The notes under the pieces were generated by a model. The model did no database searches. It was not told the DNA's origin and saw nothing but the letters and a program-made list of their open reading frames with translations. A DNA stretch of 64,000 nucleotides, taken from Echinococcus granulosus. Lineage: Eukaryota; Platyhelminthes; Cestoda; Cyclophyllidea; Taeniidae. The DNA is taken from NCBI RefSeq assembly GCF_000524195.1, contig NW_020170403.1:245370-309369 (forward strand), read 5' to 3'. Each line of letters opens with the position of its first letter. The first letter of the stretch is position 1. This document shows, one piece after another, positions 45,628-58,900 of this stretch. The position numbers and the translations under genes are program-made.

Positions 45628-48299
45628 CAGTGAGCTTGAAGGTTTCTTGATTTGTTTCCACTTCCTTTACTCACATTGTGGTTTAAGTTGTTTTTTTGGC
45701 TGAACAACATCCAGTAACTCTCAACGTGGTGAGAAATTTGTAAACCGTTGCGTCATAATTCGAGTTGTCACCTAAGTTACAGTGGATGCGTTGCTTTGCT
45801 CGCCATATCAGGCACTACATTAACCGGGGGTGGGTTTCAGTAGCAAGATAGTTTTTGGGCTGTTTGATGGTCACGACTGGAAGGTAGTATCCCATTCAAC
45901 AGACGATTGTCAGCAGAATATAGCAGAATCAACATTCCGAAAGTATGATCTGACCTATCCATCCTGCTGTGGGTATGCCATGCCAGCAGAATGTAGGAGG
46001 TTAATAGCAAGACGTAAAATCAGGCCAAGATTAGTTCAAGAAGTTGAAAAACGAGATTACACGAAATTCTGGCGAGTTTGGCTGAACATTGTTGGGTTTA
46101 CTTTCTTATCACTTACCTCAAAATTCTGTGGTTAAAACTCACTAGTAAAACAACCATTGGATGGTGGCCGATTTCCATGGCTTAGTGTCGTTTTATGACC
46201 TCCACCAGATGGACAAGAGTTAACTTAGTAGTATAATTAAGGAGAAAGAGGCTTTTCAACAACATCAGTCGACAACGACAGAACCACATACCATTTGGGA
46301 ATGGAGGATTGATAGGAGCATTACTTATAACTTAAAGCACGATTTTGGCCCTAGATGCTTATCTACTACTTGCCTGTTACAATTGTGTCGACTGTTATCA
46401 TGATGACTGAAGTAAATGACGCCATGAAGCATCATCGAGGCGCTCAGTAAACGAATGAAAATGGGTTTACTTATCACTCAGTTGACTTGCATGGTCTGCG
46501 TTCCACAGCTTGCAATGTCTAAATACTCTAGAAAACGTACCTTAAAGAAGAGGAAAGGTGACGAGAACTAACAACTGAAGAAATGACATTACTTTGGTCC
46601 ATCTTAAAAGCTGCAAGCCAACGATTCACGGTCGACGTGGTGAGTAAAATGTATTCAAAGTCGACTTTGTCAGGTGGGGGACCAAAAAATAAGCGATCAA
46701 AGATCACCCATACTTTACTTACCTATTCTACAACTTACCATTCTTATTAAACTTCTGGCAGCATAAATCTGCCACAATAGAGACAGAAATCCCGTCGCTT
46801 TTTAAAATAGAAATCAGAGGTTAAGTGTCTGTGCCTATCTTCCGACACCGCATGCCTTAGTCCTACTTACCTGCACACTAGTTTTCATCTATCTGCCGCT
46901 GCTTTGTCTCAGATGCCACTAAACACACTGAAGGGAGTTACAGTGCAATTGCTTCGAAGATCAGACAGGAGCCCGAACAGACGTTTACTATCATGGAGTT
47001 GAATGGCTTCGAGAGAAAATAGTGTTTTAAAGTGCGTAATAACGTGTGATTCGGTTGACCCCATGAATCGCCAGATCAGCAACTAAACTAAACGCACAAC
47101 ACCACGAAGATTCTCCAAGACGCCTGTTTTTCTTCCACGATTTCCTTCTCTCAACTGTTTCGACTTCCCTTGTAGTGTCATCCAATAAAGTTGACCCTTA
47201 CTCCATTTGAGCCACCTTGCCTGTGCACCTTATTGGTACTATAATGACCTCAAGGCGACGTCTTACGTGGCGCCCCTAGTTTTCCCTAAAGTTTTAACAC
47301 GCCAAAGTGGTGCAGAAGAGCTGAGAAGGTGTTATCATAACCCAAGCCCATGCCGCAATCATTAGTCAAAAACTCGCTTCAAATAGGCGAAATAAGTTAA
47401 TTCTTATTTCACCAAATAGACCAGAAATTACTCGAAAATCACTCAAAAATATAAACCTGTTGAATTTTTCCTGACGGGGACAAGATAGGCACTTCTTTTG
47501 GGTCAAATATAGCTTTGTACTAAAAAGAAGAATTATGCCTTAAAGACTACTACCTTCAGTTCATGGATCGGAGAAGTAGTTTTTCTATCCTCATTCAAAA
47601 TTTACTTCGCCTTTTTCCCTCAAAAATCCCTATAATTAACGTAAATTTACTACAGGATAGACTACAATAAGCAGATTTAATCCAATAACTTCCTGATGTT
47701 TACCATAGTTAGATGAATTGCCTTATCAAAAAAGATAATCGTGATGCGTCCAATTCACATTTCGCGTAGGATAGGCATCGAGTTTGGGAAATGTCATGGA
47801 ACAAAGAGAGCACTTTAACGAACATCCAAATGAATCTTAATCTGCATCGACAGACGACAAAGAAGAAGGAAAAGATTCTCCTTCCATTCATTCGATTTCT
47901 CAGTTGTAATTAGCTAACATTCTGACCCTCCTTTTTCTTATTTGCCTTTCCGACACCTCACACAGTTAAAATAGCAGAATAGTGCCTCCATATTGTTCCG
48001 AATAACAGAAAACAAGTCCCCATTTAGTTCTTTCACAGCCTTTTTTGTATAGTCCACCCTCTTTAAGCTCATTGAGATGGGAACCACTGTCTCCCCTTCT
48101 AGCCTCGTCATCATCTTGTGGGTATAATGTTGGTCTTTGGTCGCATTCATCGCATTGCTGCATCCACCGAGGTGATGAAATTGCTGCTACGTTTCACTTC
48201 TGCTGCAGATGTACACACTGCTCCGCATCCCCTCCTCTGCCAGTGATTTCAGCTCCGCCTCGAATGTCCTACAGCGGCATTTCTGCGCTGGCAATAATA

Positions 48300-48702
48300 G
48301 CGGCTGGACGATTCAAATGCTGGCAATATGGACATGGTCACCTGGGGCAGTAGCGGCACAGTGACACTTGGCACATTGGCAGCAGTTGACGCTGCGATGT
48401 CTGATCCTCAGTACGTACTTTCATTAAATCCCTTACACCATTTAAGTTATTTACTAGGTTGTCAAAAACGCGTCATTCAAAACGCAGACGTCCTTTCAGT
48501 GAACATTGAACGCGATATTCTGTACTACGTACCAAGCGGTATAGTCATAATCTACCGGCTCAATATGGTTGGCGTAAATTTATTCACCCTGAACTAGCTC
48601 TCACCATCACAAAAGAGTACTTCGTCACTGCGTTATAAAGTTGACCGTCAGCTAAATGGGAACAGTAGGGATATTGCCGTTTACGCATCAGAAATGCCCG
48701 TC
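48300..48702 (+). pseudogene. Frameshifted WD40-protein relic, CFAP44-like
   Basis: One frame reads HHLSYLLGCQKRVIQ, then ILYYVPSGIVIIYRL up to a stop at 48597. The next frame reads ALTITKEYFVTAL, and the first frame resumes with GNSRDIAVYASEMPV. The order matches the N-terminal WD region of axonemal proteins such as CFAP44 (CRKRANL..., [34 protein letters not shown]). Two frame changes without GT-AG introns, and stops after 48700, argue for a decayed copy. The family assignment is from memory of the motif pattern and is tentative. Confidence 0.35.
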
Positions 48703-49602
48703 TAATAGATTAGGAAATAAGTGCAGCCATTGCTGGATATTTTTGGCACTAAATGCCCTCCATCGACATTTGAAATGAAATGGGACCCTACTACAAAAGA
48801 AACTGTTCCGCGAGGCCCCTAAACCAATCCACTACGAGCAGAAACACGAGATCTGTTGAAAACTAATGCGTAGGATTACCAGCACCCCAGAACTTGCCAT
48901 TCCCGACCAATCCTAAACCGACATGATAAAGTCAAAGCTACCGACATAAACGACACTACACTCCCTCCCCCACACAGACGATACAAATATGGCCAGACGT
49001 CCCTTGGTTGTAGCCAATCCACATGCGAACTAATGAATGTGATCACCCGGGGGGCAGGAATCTATCAGATCCTGTCTGCACAAGCAGATAGACAGCCCCG
49101 TCGTCTAGCTTCCTGTGTTCATTTACTAGTCTCTACCATCCTCATTATCTGCCCTAAGGGCATAGTCAACAGGCATATACACTCGTCGTGCAGTTGTCAG
49201 CAAGGCTGGCCTGTGCGTATATATTCAAACGCTGACAATCCAAAGTTGTCGAATTAATCGCTCTTTTGTACCACAGAAACTCACCACACTTCTATCTGCA
49301 CATCTGACGTTAGATTAAATGGGGGAAAAACATACCTTTTGTGCCACTCAAATAGAGCTTGGTTCTGGTTTAAACCTCTTGTTCAGTAGGCTAAAAGTAG
49401 TGCAACTTTGCTATTATTGAATAAAAAGTAGATAGACCTCAACAAACAGTAACGTCCACATGGTTCCAATTTGACAAACAAGTAAAACGCCAGGAGGCGC
49501 GAACACAAGCAACTGACAAAGATGCATGCGGCTACAAATGGTTGTATAACTCTAAGAGACTGCTAAAAAATTGGAGGGTAAAGATACAAAGTGGGAAGAA
49601 GG

Positions 49603-49924
49603 CTAATTCCACGCTGAGCTTATGTATTCCTTGTGAAATTTGTCCAGACAGCCGTCCAGGTAGATAGCACCGTTCCTGTAAAAGAGGTGATTCATTGTTA
49701 GGCAGTGAATAGCGGTTCATTCAGCTAACTCTGTTCAAACATGAATTCTAAGCAAATTGTTCACGAGACGTAGAGACTCACTTGAGTGTCTTAGCGGAGG
49801 TGGTAATGTTGTCGAGGGTGACAAGGTCTTTGTCCAACTGGACCAATTCGTCGGAAAGAACCTTTGCTGCGCCCTCACCCTCGTTTCCGAGACGCTTTTG
49901 CATCTGATGCAACTCGCGCTTCAC
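49603..49924 (-). other. MFN: Mitofusin HR2 coiled coil and C-terminus
   Basis: Exon 49924-49782 encodes [20 protein letters not shown], then [18 protein letters not shown] and TTSAKTLK, a heptad pattern. A stop-looking TGA is in fact part of the GTGAGT donor. Splicing to 49675-49603 adds [20 protein letters not shown] and AWN, then TAG. This matches human [25 protein letters not shown], so the spliced form is preferred. Confidence 0.85.
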
Positions 49925-52900
49925 CTGCGAAACAAAGTCGACGCACATCTTATCATGGCAAAAATGTCTCAGAAGCAAGCACCAGTTGACAGCAGCAGCA
50001 ACGAAAGTGACTGATGCTTCATGTTTTGTAATGAAGAGTACCCATGAATAAAAGTGGTCCATTAGGAGACCAATGGTAAAATATCCAATTCTTCTAAATG
50101 GGAAAAGCGTTTGGGTCAAACCAGCATTACTGGTGAGGCACGTAAAGGTAAGTAACAAGTGTGATCTATTCACATTCATCAAAGGCGTAAGTGCAAACCT
50201 ACGAAAAAAGCCACAAAACGCATTACAATGAGGTGATGAGATGCCCAGCCGCTCAGTAGTTCCATATAAAAAGGGTATAGTATAAGCATTTCAAAGATGG
50301 AGGTGCTCGGATCTGCCAGTTAAGATTCCAGGTGTGGTGGTTCGACTCCCACCTAACAAAGCAGGAGTCATTTATGTGAACATTCAGTGTAAAATGCCGG
50401 ATCCCTAATAATTACACGGAAGGCTTCTGCCAGTAGAATTACCGGTCATGTAGATTCTCAGCCTACAGCCCTGACAAACATCCAGCGCTGTGAGCAGTTC
50501 AATGCACAACAAGTCCACTCATTCCTTCTATTAGAACAGTGGATACAACGCAACCAATGACAAACGCGGACACCCACAAATTTCAAAAGTCCGTCCATGT
50601 TGGACAACAAGGCCCCGACTGACGAAGTTAAGCAGGCCATCACCGAATGGTTCGGCCTTGCTGAACATATCTTTCGGAAAATACGACTATGAGGAAAAGA
50701 CAAACACTTTTTGCTTGCCAAAATTAGTTCTCATCCATTAGTGGTAAACCCAAAAGTCCCAGCTTGAAACAAACACGCATCATGTTACACAGCTCGGGAG
50801 TCCATGTTCCATTTGACACTTAATCCTGACCATTCCACGAGTAGTGCACGCTTTCCGGACGTAAAAAGGACATATTCCTTTCATCGTGGCAAAAAAAGTG
50901 TGCTTAGAAAAAATTAACGAATAAATTCATAATGCGTCCCCAAGGTATTACGAAAAAAATGTTAACAAACGTGTTTGCGTCTTTGAAGGTGCAAAATCTA
51001 TTCAATTAGGTTTCGCTACTAGTGACAGCAAAGCTAGAAATACCGCCTACATTGGTAAACAAAGTTAAGGTGAATAAATTAAAGAGCAAATTAATACCAA
51101 TAGAGTGTGGATGTAAAGTGGACCACCTTAACTGCCTAAAGCAGCGCTACAAGTTGTCAACACAAAAAGTAAAATGATTTATGCAGCCGAGAGAGAAACA
51201 AATGAAATCATTACCAAGATGTGGTAGGATTATTCACCCTAAGATTGATGTCCCAGTATCGTTAAAACCAGTGCCTGAAAGCTACACAACAGGGCATAAT
51301 TGTTCAATTCTTATTAATGTTAACATTTCTGATATTCCAAACTGACTGCAGTATTTCAAATATCCACACTATGTTAACCGAAAGTGTCTTTCAGCTTGCC
51401 TTTCCGGGCATAGTTTTCGTGGAACTCTGGATGAGTCGTCGTATGTTTGATTGATAGGTTCATTATTGAGACAATATTCGCATGTTAGAATTGAATGTCT
51501 CCTTTGACAAAGCAAAAATGTGTATTTCGCAAGTTTTGGTCGCTTCCAGGCGTCAATGGGTCACTTCCTTTTGACGCGCCAATTACTCACACTGTTTGCT
51601 AGCAAAAGCAGTCACTTTGGAGTGATTACGATTACAGGTTACGCATTTCAACAAAGAGGAAATAACATTGTTTCACCATAATTTACGGGTTGTGAGCAGA
51701 GAGTGAGCACTGGGATTACAAGCTAATCGCTAGCAGCACAAGCGATCACAGATTGAAAAGATAGTAAGATTATGCAGACGAAGAATTGAGAACCTTAGGG
51801 AGTGCCTAGGGAAATTACTGAGTAGCATAAGCATTATGACAGGGGCGGTTGAAACTGCAGAAAAGAGACAGCGGGCGAGTCCTACCTGGTGTCGTGCGTT
51901 GGTGCCAGTGAGGTCAACAATGAGGCGGAGCTTATGTGAGGCGTAATTGACGTACTGGGACTTAAAGGCGGCTTCGCGCGCCCTGTTCGTCCACGCCAGG
52001 CGCTCGTAGGCATAGAGGCCCGCATAAAGTCCGCCCAAAACCATTATCATACGCCATCCCGTCGCTTTCAGCACCTGTAAGGAGGGAAGCATATCCTCAA
52101 CAGTGGTCTTAGTTGCCATTTTTTGGAGTACCAGAGAACGATCATAAGGAATGCCGTGAACGCCGGGAGTTTCTGAATCGTTTTAATTAGTTTTTAGTGC
52201 TCTTTTCATAACTGTTTGCGGTAAATTCAGGTGCCTGTTGTTCCAGCCATTTGTCATTCGTATCGCCAACCCAAAGCGCTACTCACTACAACATTACACG
52301 GATCTTTTTAATAGCCTTCTGCATCGATGGCGTGAAGCTTGACCCATCCTGCTCCGCATATCATAGGCTTTATAAAGTCTGCTGGTAGCGTCAGAGGGCA
52401 TGGCCAACATCTTTTGCTTCTTACGAAGTATGCATCTATTTACACCACTGCCTCAAAAATATACAAAAATTGGGTTTGCAAAGACTCGGGAAGGGAGGAC
52501 ATTACTTTAGAATGGATTCTTTAGAAGCTAAAATATGGATTTCTATTCAAACTACATGGGCTACTAGTTTCCCAGCCCAATTATGCCTCCTAACCCCTTC
52601 AGAGGCAATACGAAAGCTAATACACTAAAACAAGTATAATTAATATACACTATTAATTTACCAGCCCAAATGCCCAGAATTACAACCGAAAACACTTACA
52701 CACAGTACTAGACAGGCCTTCTCAATGTCCCAAGACTTAGTGTTCACGAGGGTGGAGTCGAATTTCCAAAAATTCCCATTTTTATGGCTGATTCTTGAAC
52801 ACTCTAGAACGTTGGGCTCGAGGTCAATCTCCTTTATTGGTCAAAGCCAATTAAATACTGCAAACGCGGGAGACTAAGACCGCCCCCAGATTCCGAGTTT

Positions 52901-55900
52901 TTTTGCCAAGGCAATCGGTCACCATAGCTATGGCCTACTGTTTCCCCATACCCTCCGGTAAGCAGAAACGTCTGAATCGACGTCCTTGTCCACTGATTAC
53001 TCTACTTAGTAACTCTACAGGACCCAAGCTCACACACGAGCGTCAGTTCATAGCAAGAAGAATTTAATTCAATGAATACGGAGTGCTGAAAGAATCCACA
53101 AATAAACAATTTGTGCGCATCATACGAATTACTGCGAAGACTATTCTATCTTGGACGTGGAGTTTGGAAATTGACGGCATTAATGGATATAAATAACACA
53201 AACCTACGAGAAGTACCACTATTGCTAAACCCTGAGGTTCTTCGTTGCACAGAAAATTATCGTGTAATAGCCATTCCAGCTTTATAAATGATTTCAATTT
53301 ACTTGTAGTGGCCAATGAAGAAAAGTGATCTCAGTGAGTAGCAAAAACAAAGCTTGAAATAATGGGAAGGCTGTGTAAGGAACTTATTTTATTTATGTAC
53401 ACGATGACGCGATTATATTCAACTTCCCCTGGATTAACCATAACCCACGCCATCAGTCGTTCAGACCTTCCACGCAAAGTCTAAACATGTATACACGCCT
53501 AAATGTCTCGTAATATCCCTAGAGAGCCTAGATCTGTCGAGAAGTGAGGATTTGGTAGATGTCAACAGTCAAATGGGTTAAAAAACTTTAGAGTATTTCA
53601 TTAATGAAGGCAAAGGACGTACAATTCCACCAACTACAAGTAGTCCAACGGTGTTTCGGCTGAGTAGAGCTGGAAGGGATGAGAGGAAAAGCGGCAGAAC
53701 CGGTGAGTACTCCGGCATCCCTTGCGACCCGGCCTAAAAAAGACAACAGGAAGTGAGTGACAATCAGTGCTCATCAGCCTTTGCTACTACCTCAGCACCA
53801 CACTAAGAGAGGCCACTATTTGACGTATTCAACTTAGACCGGGGCATTCTGTTTTACGATTCCAATATGGGTACTACCGTGACGGCACTACCCATGCTAT
53901 TAAGTGGCATGCTTGGCTCGGTAATACTTGTAATGAACAGCACACACGCAGTAGATCAGTTGGGACAGTTGATCAAAATAAGTATATGTGAACGGAGGCG
54001 TAAGCTCGAAGCTGGAGGGACTCGTGTACACAATAGACTTTAGGCACAATAATGATACTGTAATTTGACACAGCTACTCAGCAGTAAGACACTTGGACAT
54101 GATTAACGTTTCAAAAACATTCTCATAAACATTCGGCATAAGTGCGGAAAACTTTATCGACGACAAACCCGTTATGCACAAGGGACCAATCTTTCTACGA
54201 AATAGATCTCTAAAAGACCATCGCACAGGGATCAGCATTTTTGCAGCGACGACAAAGCAAAGCATTGTTCAAGTGCACGGACAAGTCGTTCCAAACCACT
54301 TGGATGGGTGTATAAACACACTAGATGATTATATAGGAAAAAAAAAAAAAAATAAATGCAGTTCCCACCTTTGAAAAGTGTTCATGTTAAATGTGAGCTT
54401 AGAAGTCTCGATTTGACTTGAACGATAGTCTTAACACCTTGTATCCGATTCACTTGAAATAGATGAGACACTTACGTAGCCACCTGTCCACGTATTGGCA
54501 GTAGAGCCGGAGGAATAAAAACCACCGTGGCGTTGGTGGTGGAGCAGCCGCTCGGCTAGAGAGGAGAGTCCAAGAGAGAAACGAAAACGTAAGTCCTCCC
54601 TGAACTCCGCGCAGATATTGCGACAGTCGACATGGAACTCTGGTTCGAAGGAACTCGATAGAACGCTCTGCATTATCCTACTCTTTGCCGACTCATCCGC
54701 CTCCACCAGACCTTCGTAGATGCCTGCCAACACAGAATCGAATAAAACGATGTTATAACATTCGAAACACCCTATTGCCTCTAATAAGAAACCAAAATCG
54801 CTAGAGCATTCAACTCTTCTCATTTATGGTTTGATGAATGGCAACTTTAACTATGAACATCTTTTAATTTGAACTTTATAATAGTGCCATTGAATTAGCT
54901 AGTCTGTAAGCTCCGACTTTTCAGGTCAGGTGATTATGCACCTTCCCCTTGGTTAAATGGACGCGTCACTAACATTTCGGTATTTTGATTACGAAATCCC
55001 CAACTTTTGTGAGTGACTCAGGAGTTTGAGGGTTTAAAATACCTGCGGCATTCCAGTCTAAAAATTCATGTTATGCCCTTTTGAGGAGGGGTGCTAGTAA
55101 GCATCGACTAGCCTTAAGCACCGTTTCTCAAACGGAATACGACAGGCAGACCAATTAGAAGTGAATTCGAAAACCTTATCAAAAACCAATTGCTTGGTCT
55201 ATGGATTATGCTGCCTGATTCATTCTAATTCACCCGAATAAGGTTGTCATAAATACAGCAACGAAGTAGTTCCACTCCTCGTGACGACCTTCAAAAAGGG
55301 CGGTAACTGTGACGAAACAATATCTGTTTCAACTACATATCAAATTTTACAAATCTTTTCCCTATATCGACGACACGGTACCAATTTCATAACTCTTCCG
55401 CCAAACACAGGGCTTGAAAGATAAATTGAACCAGCCCTCACTAGCCATAATTTGTTCAGCACGGACCACCTGCGAATGAATATCACCGGCACACGCAGCG
55501 GCCAGTTTCTTGCCCAGTTCGCGCTCAATATAAGCGTTGAGCTCGTGACGATAGGTGCGTAGTGTCGCCTCATCGTCCGCTGCGAAAGCGTGCCCACTGA
55601 AGCTATCTACCAGTTCGCCCAGTCGTCGAATCTCGTTGCAGAGTGCGTTGGCCACCTGAGCCTCCACGTCCAGTAGGCACTTGGCAATGAGGTCGTTGAT
55701 GGTCCTAGCAGCATTCTGCAACTTTGCGCGCAACTCTTCAAGTCTCGCCTGTGACAGACGTCGGTAACGGATACCTGCGTCCCTTTAAGTAAGGCAGGAA
55801 ATCAGCATTCAAACTCGAGGAGACTGGCCTGAAGCATCTGCTTGTATTGCTTACCTCTTAAAATTTCGGATTCTCATGCACCAACTGCATTATGTAGATT

Positions 55901-58900
55901 AAATTTAGAGTAATGTCAAACAACCGGCAGGGCAGTGCTCAAGATTGTTACCAGCCGTTCCTTAATACCAGATGCCAATAATCGTGTCGTAAAGTTTAAA
56001 TCTAGCTTTTACCAAATTTTTGACAAAAGAATACTAAGAAGAGTACACTCTACTAGACCAATTTTGATGCTAAACACGAGACACTGCGCTAATCAACTTC
56101 GCAATATAAAAGCGGACAGATATCCCTTTGCAAACTAGTATATCCTCTCTAATTCTCTAATCCGAGCTCAAGATGTTAGAAAACGATATGTTTTGAACTC
56201 TCCTGTCGAGTTTAAATTCAGCACGAATGAAATAAAGAATGCCACAAATGATAACCTCATTTGTTTGATTACACAAGCAAACATTTCAGATCAGATCGGA
56301 GAAAGAAGGCATTAAAGCATGGTAGGGAAAAGTACTGGATCGGTAACTATGAAATATACAGGTTACACAAGTACCCAATTTAAAAATCGACAACCACATG
56401 ACGCAGGAGGAATAGATACCAGCAACATAAGGAATACAAATGACCCTGGTAATGTGTCTCAACAAAGACGGAAGACAAAAAGTGGACGGTACCACGTTTG
56501 GGAGAGGCAAGTGGAAAAAAGCACCTGTAAAAACAAACAGTAGTTCAAATTGACAATAAGAATTCCAAATCCAATATTAGCAAACAGCACCAAAGTATGC
56601 GATGACACGTGACCTGCCGTCCATCAGACTGGGTAGAAAACGGTAAGGCAGCGGCACCACATGCGCATTAGACAGGAAATCAGCGCGCAAAACTAACTTG
56701 TAGTTTGAAATCAGGCACTTTATATATAGTGATCCAATAAAAACACATTGCAACGATGAATATGAATAAGTGTCATAAATGGTGATGAAAGTGAACACTT
56801 GCAGGTCCAAACTTCAAGGTTCAACGCTTGAGAACTCAACAGAAGTAGATTCCGTTAATGAAAATACTTGGCAATATCGAATATCTGCCTAAATTTATTA
56901 AAGTTGCAGAGGAGAAAAAAAACTCACCTTTCAGACGTGGTACTCACCAAGAGCCAAGTGTCACCGATGAATAAAAGGAAGCGTCATGGATGGGTGTACG
57001 ATAGTGCATGTGAGATAAGTACAAGAACGCATAAACACAAATTTTTAATTTGAAATCAAATTATTTACAAATATTTCTCCGATGAAATTAAGTAGGAAGC
57101 AAACTACATAAGCGATAACTCCAAATATCTGCCTGGAAGAAACGTAAAAGATGTAACATGCTATAGAGAAAACAAAGCATAGATGGACATACTTCTCCTC
57201 TAGGGCAGCCTCGTAGGTTGTCTCCATGAGTTGGCGGAAGTAGGCGGCCAGTTCTTTGCCCTGCTCCGCATGGGAGGCAAACTTTGTACGAGTGGCCGAG
57301 TCAGAGAGGATTTTCTGCAAAAACACATCTATCAAATGCTGATCACTTGTTCGTAACAAGAAGGCAAGCATATTCCTTGGTGATTCGAATTGCTTTCAAT
57401 CAGCAGAGGGATAGAGACATGGAGAACACGGTTCGTAGATAAAGTGCCTGTAATCGACTTGATTTACCAGGATAAAACCAGTGCCCTATTGTCTTGGACT
57501 AAGGATTCAGCTAAATAAGATATGCTTGAGAGACCACGTAGAAAAATCGTCCTCTTCAGTGTTGTAGTGAAAAGGTACGAAATCGCCAATCGTCACGATC
57601 TGAGGATTATGTGCGAGTGGCCTGGATCCCATTGAGCTCCCAACCAGACTTCAGTCCTGAGGCCTTTATTGACCAACGTATGAGCAAGCGAAGAAAAGCA
57701 CAATGATCACACACACCTTTATGGGCTAGGTGGCGGAGATCGACTGAGTCTGAGTCCGAGTCTACGATTTTAGTTACGCATAATTATAGTAACTAATTAA
57801 TATTGGCCTTCAAGGGATTGTCAGTACACTTGAACTACGGCCACGCTTGATGTAAGCCAATCAAGAGGAGATAAGCCGAAGCGCTAATCTCCAGAATGCG
57901 CCTAGTAACCCTGAAACAAGAAAGGGGAAGTTTCCCAGGGTTACAGGCATCCCCAGCACTTTCATGTACCCCCTTCAGAGTTAAAGTAATTTTCGATAGT
58001 CCCTAGTAGCGATATATTTCCACTAATGCATCAATGCCTCCAAAATTAGGAATGGAATCAAATAACAGACAAGCAATTGATGGTTCATTACACTAGAAAT
58101 AAAAATACAGTGATTGTTATGTGAAGAGACCACGAAAAAATAAAAAAAAACGCGCCTAATATGAACCCCTTGTCAGATATTCGATATTTGGGAGAAAGAC
58201 TCACAACAGGATGAGCCGCGAAATTTGTACCACGATTAAGCCCTCACTGACAACACCCTATTTCTCCGTTTTGCTCAATTCAATCATAAATCAAATTTAG
58301 ATTAAGTACTCTTTTGTCTGCTCGCTCCAAGCAGTTAAATCAGGAATTGCAATTTACATTTACCATCTCCTCCGAGCTTAAAATGAGTACGGCAGTTAAA
58401 CTAAGATTTGACTGATCTATTTGAATCCTGTATGCCTTACTGCATTGGTCGCCTCTTCTTTAAGTCAGTGGACGAAGCTTTCGACTCATCAGCAGAACGA
58501 ACAAGATGCACTGGTATTCAAAGAAGCACGTTTTTCTGCCTAGTGCCAAATGACACTCCTGAGCCCCAACCGCTGTGATAAAATCACTTTTTTAATCATT
58601 CACTATTTTCTACTAAGGTATGATTTTTCGACCACTTCCAGTAATAACTTGCTTTCGCCTGACTTTAAGAAACTGACGCGTGAATATTTTTTGGGGATTT
58701 AAAGTGTAACTGAGCGGAAAGCCAGCACTCAATCATGCGTCTACAGATGCAAGAATATAGTAGAAACGATACTCTACGATCAAAAGAAAAGGGTTACCGG
58801 GATCTCGGCAATCTTCCCACAGGTTTCGCGCTTAACAAAATGAGGCACATCACAAAGTGTGATTTCCAACAACACAAATTATGGGCTCTACACCAAAAAA

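Larger units (their letters stand above)
44729..49602. other. Convergent spacer between WDR4 and mitofusin
   Basis: No intact gene is supported. It contains a mariner-like transposase fragment (45379-45500) and a frameshifted WD40 relic (48300-48702). There is also an unassigned exon-like plus-strand segment near 46560-46640 (open frame ending in GTGAGT). The rest is AT-rich, without recognisable coding or RNA features. No clear AATAAA was located for either flanking gene. Confidence 0.45.

Noticed and set aside
50310..50366. tRNA-like B box and T arm (GGTTCGACTCC)
   Set aside because: No matching A box, anticodon arm or acceptor stem was found upstream, so a tRNA gene is not supported. It is at most a SINE head or chance.
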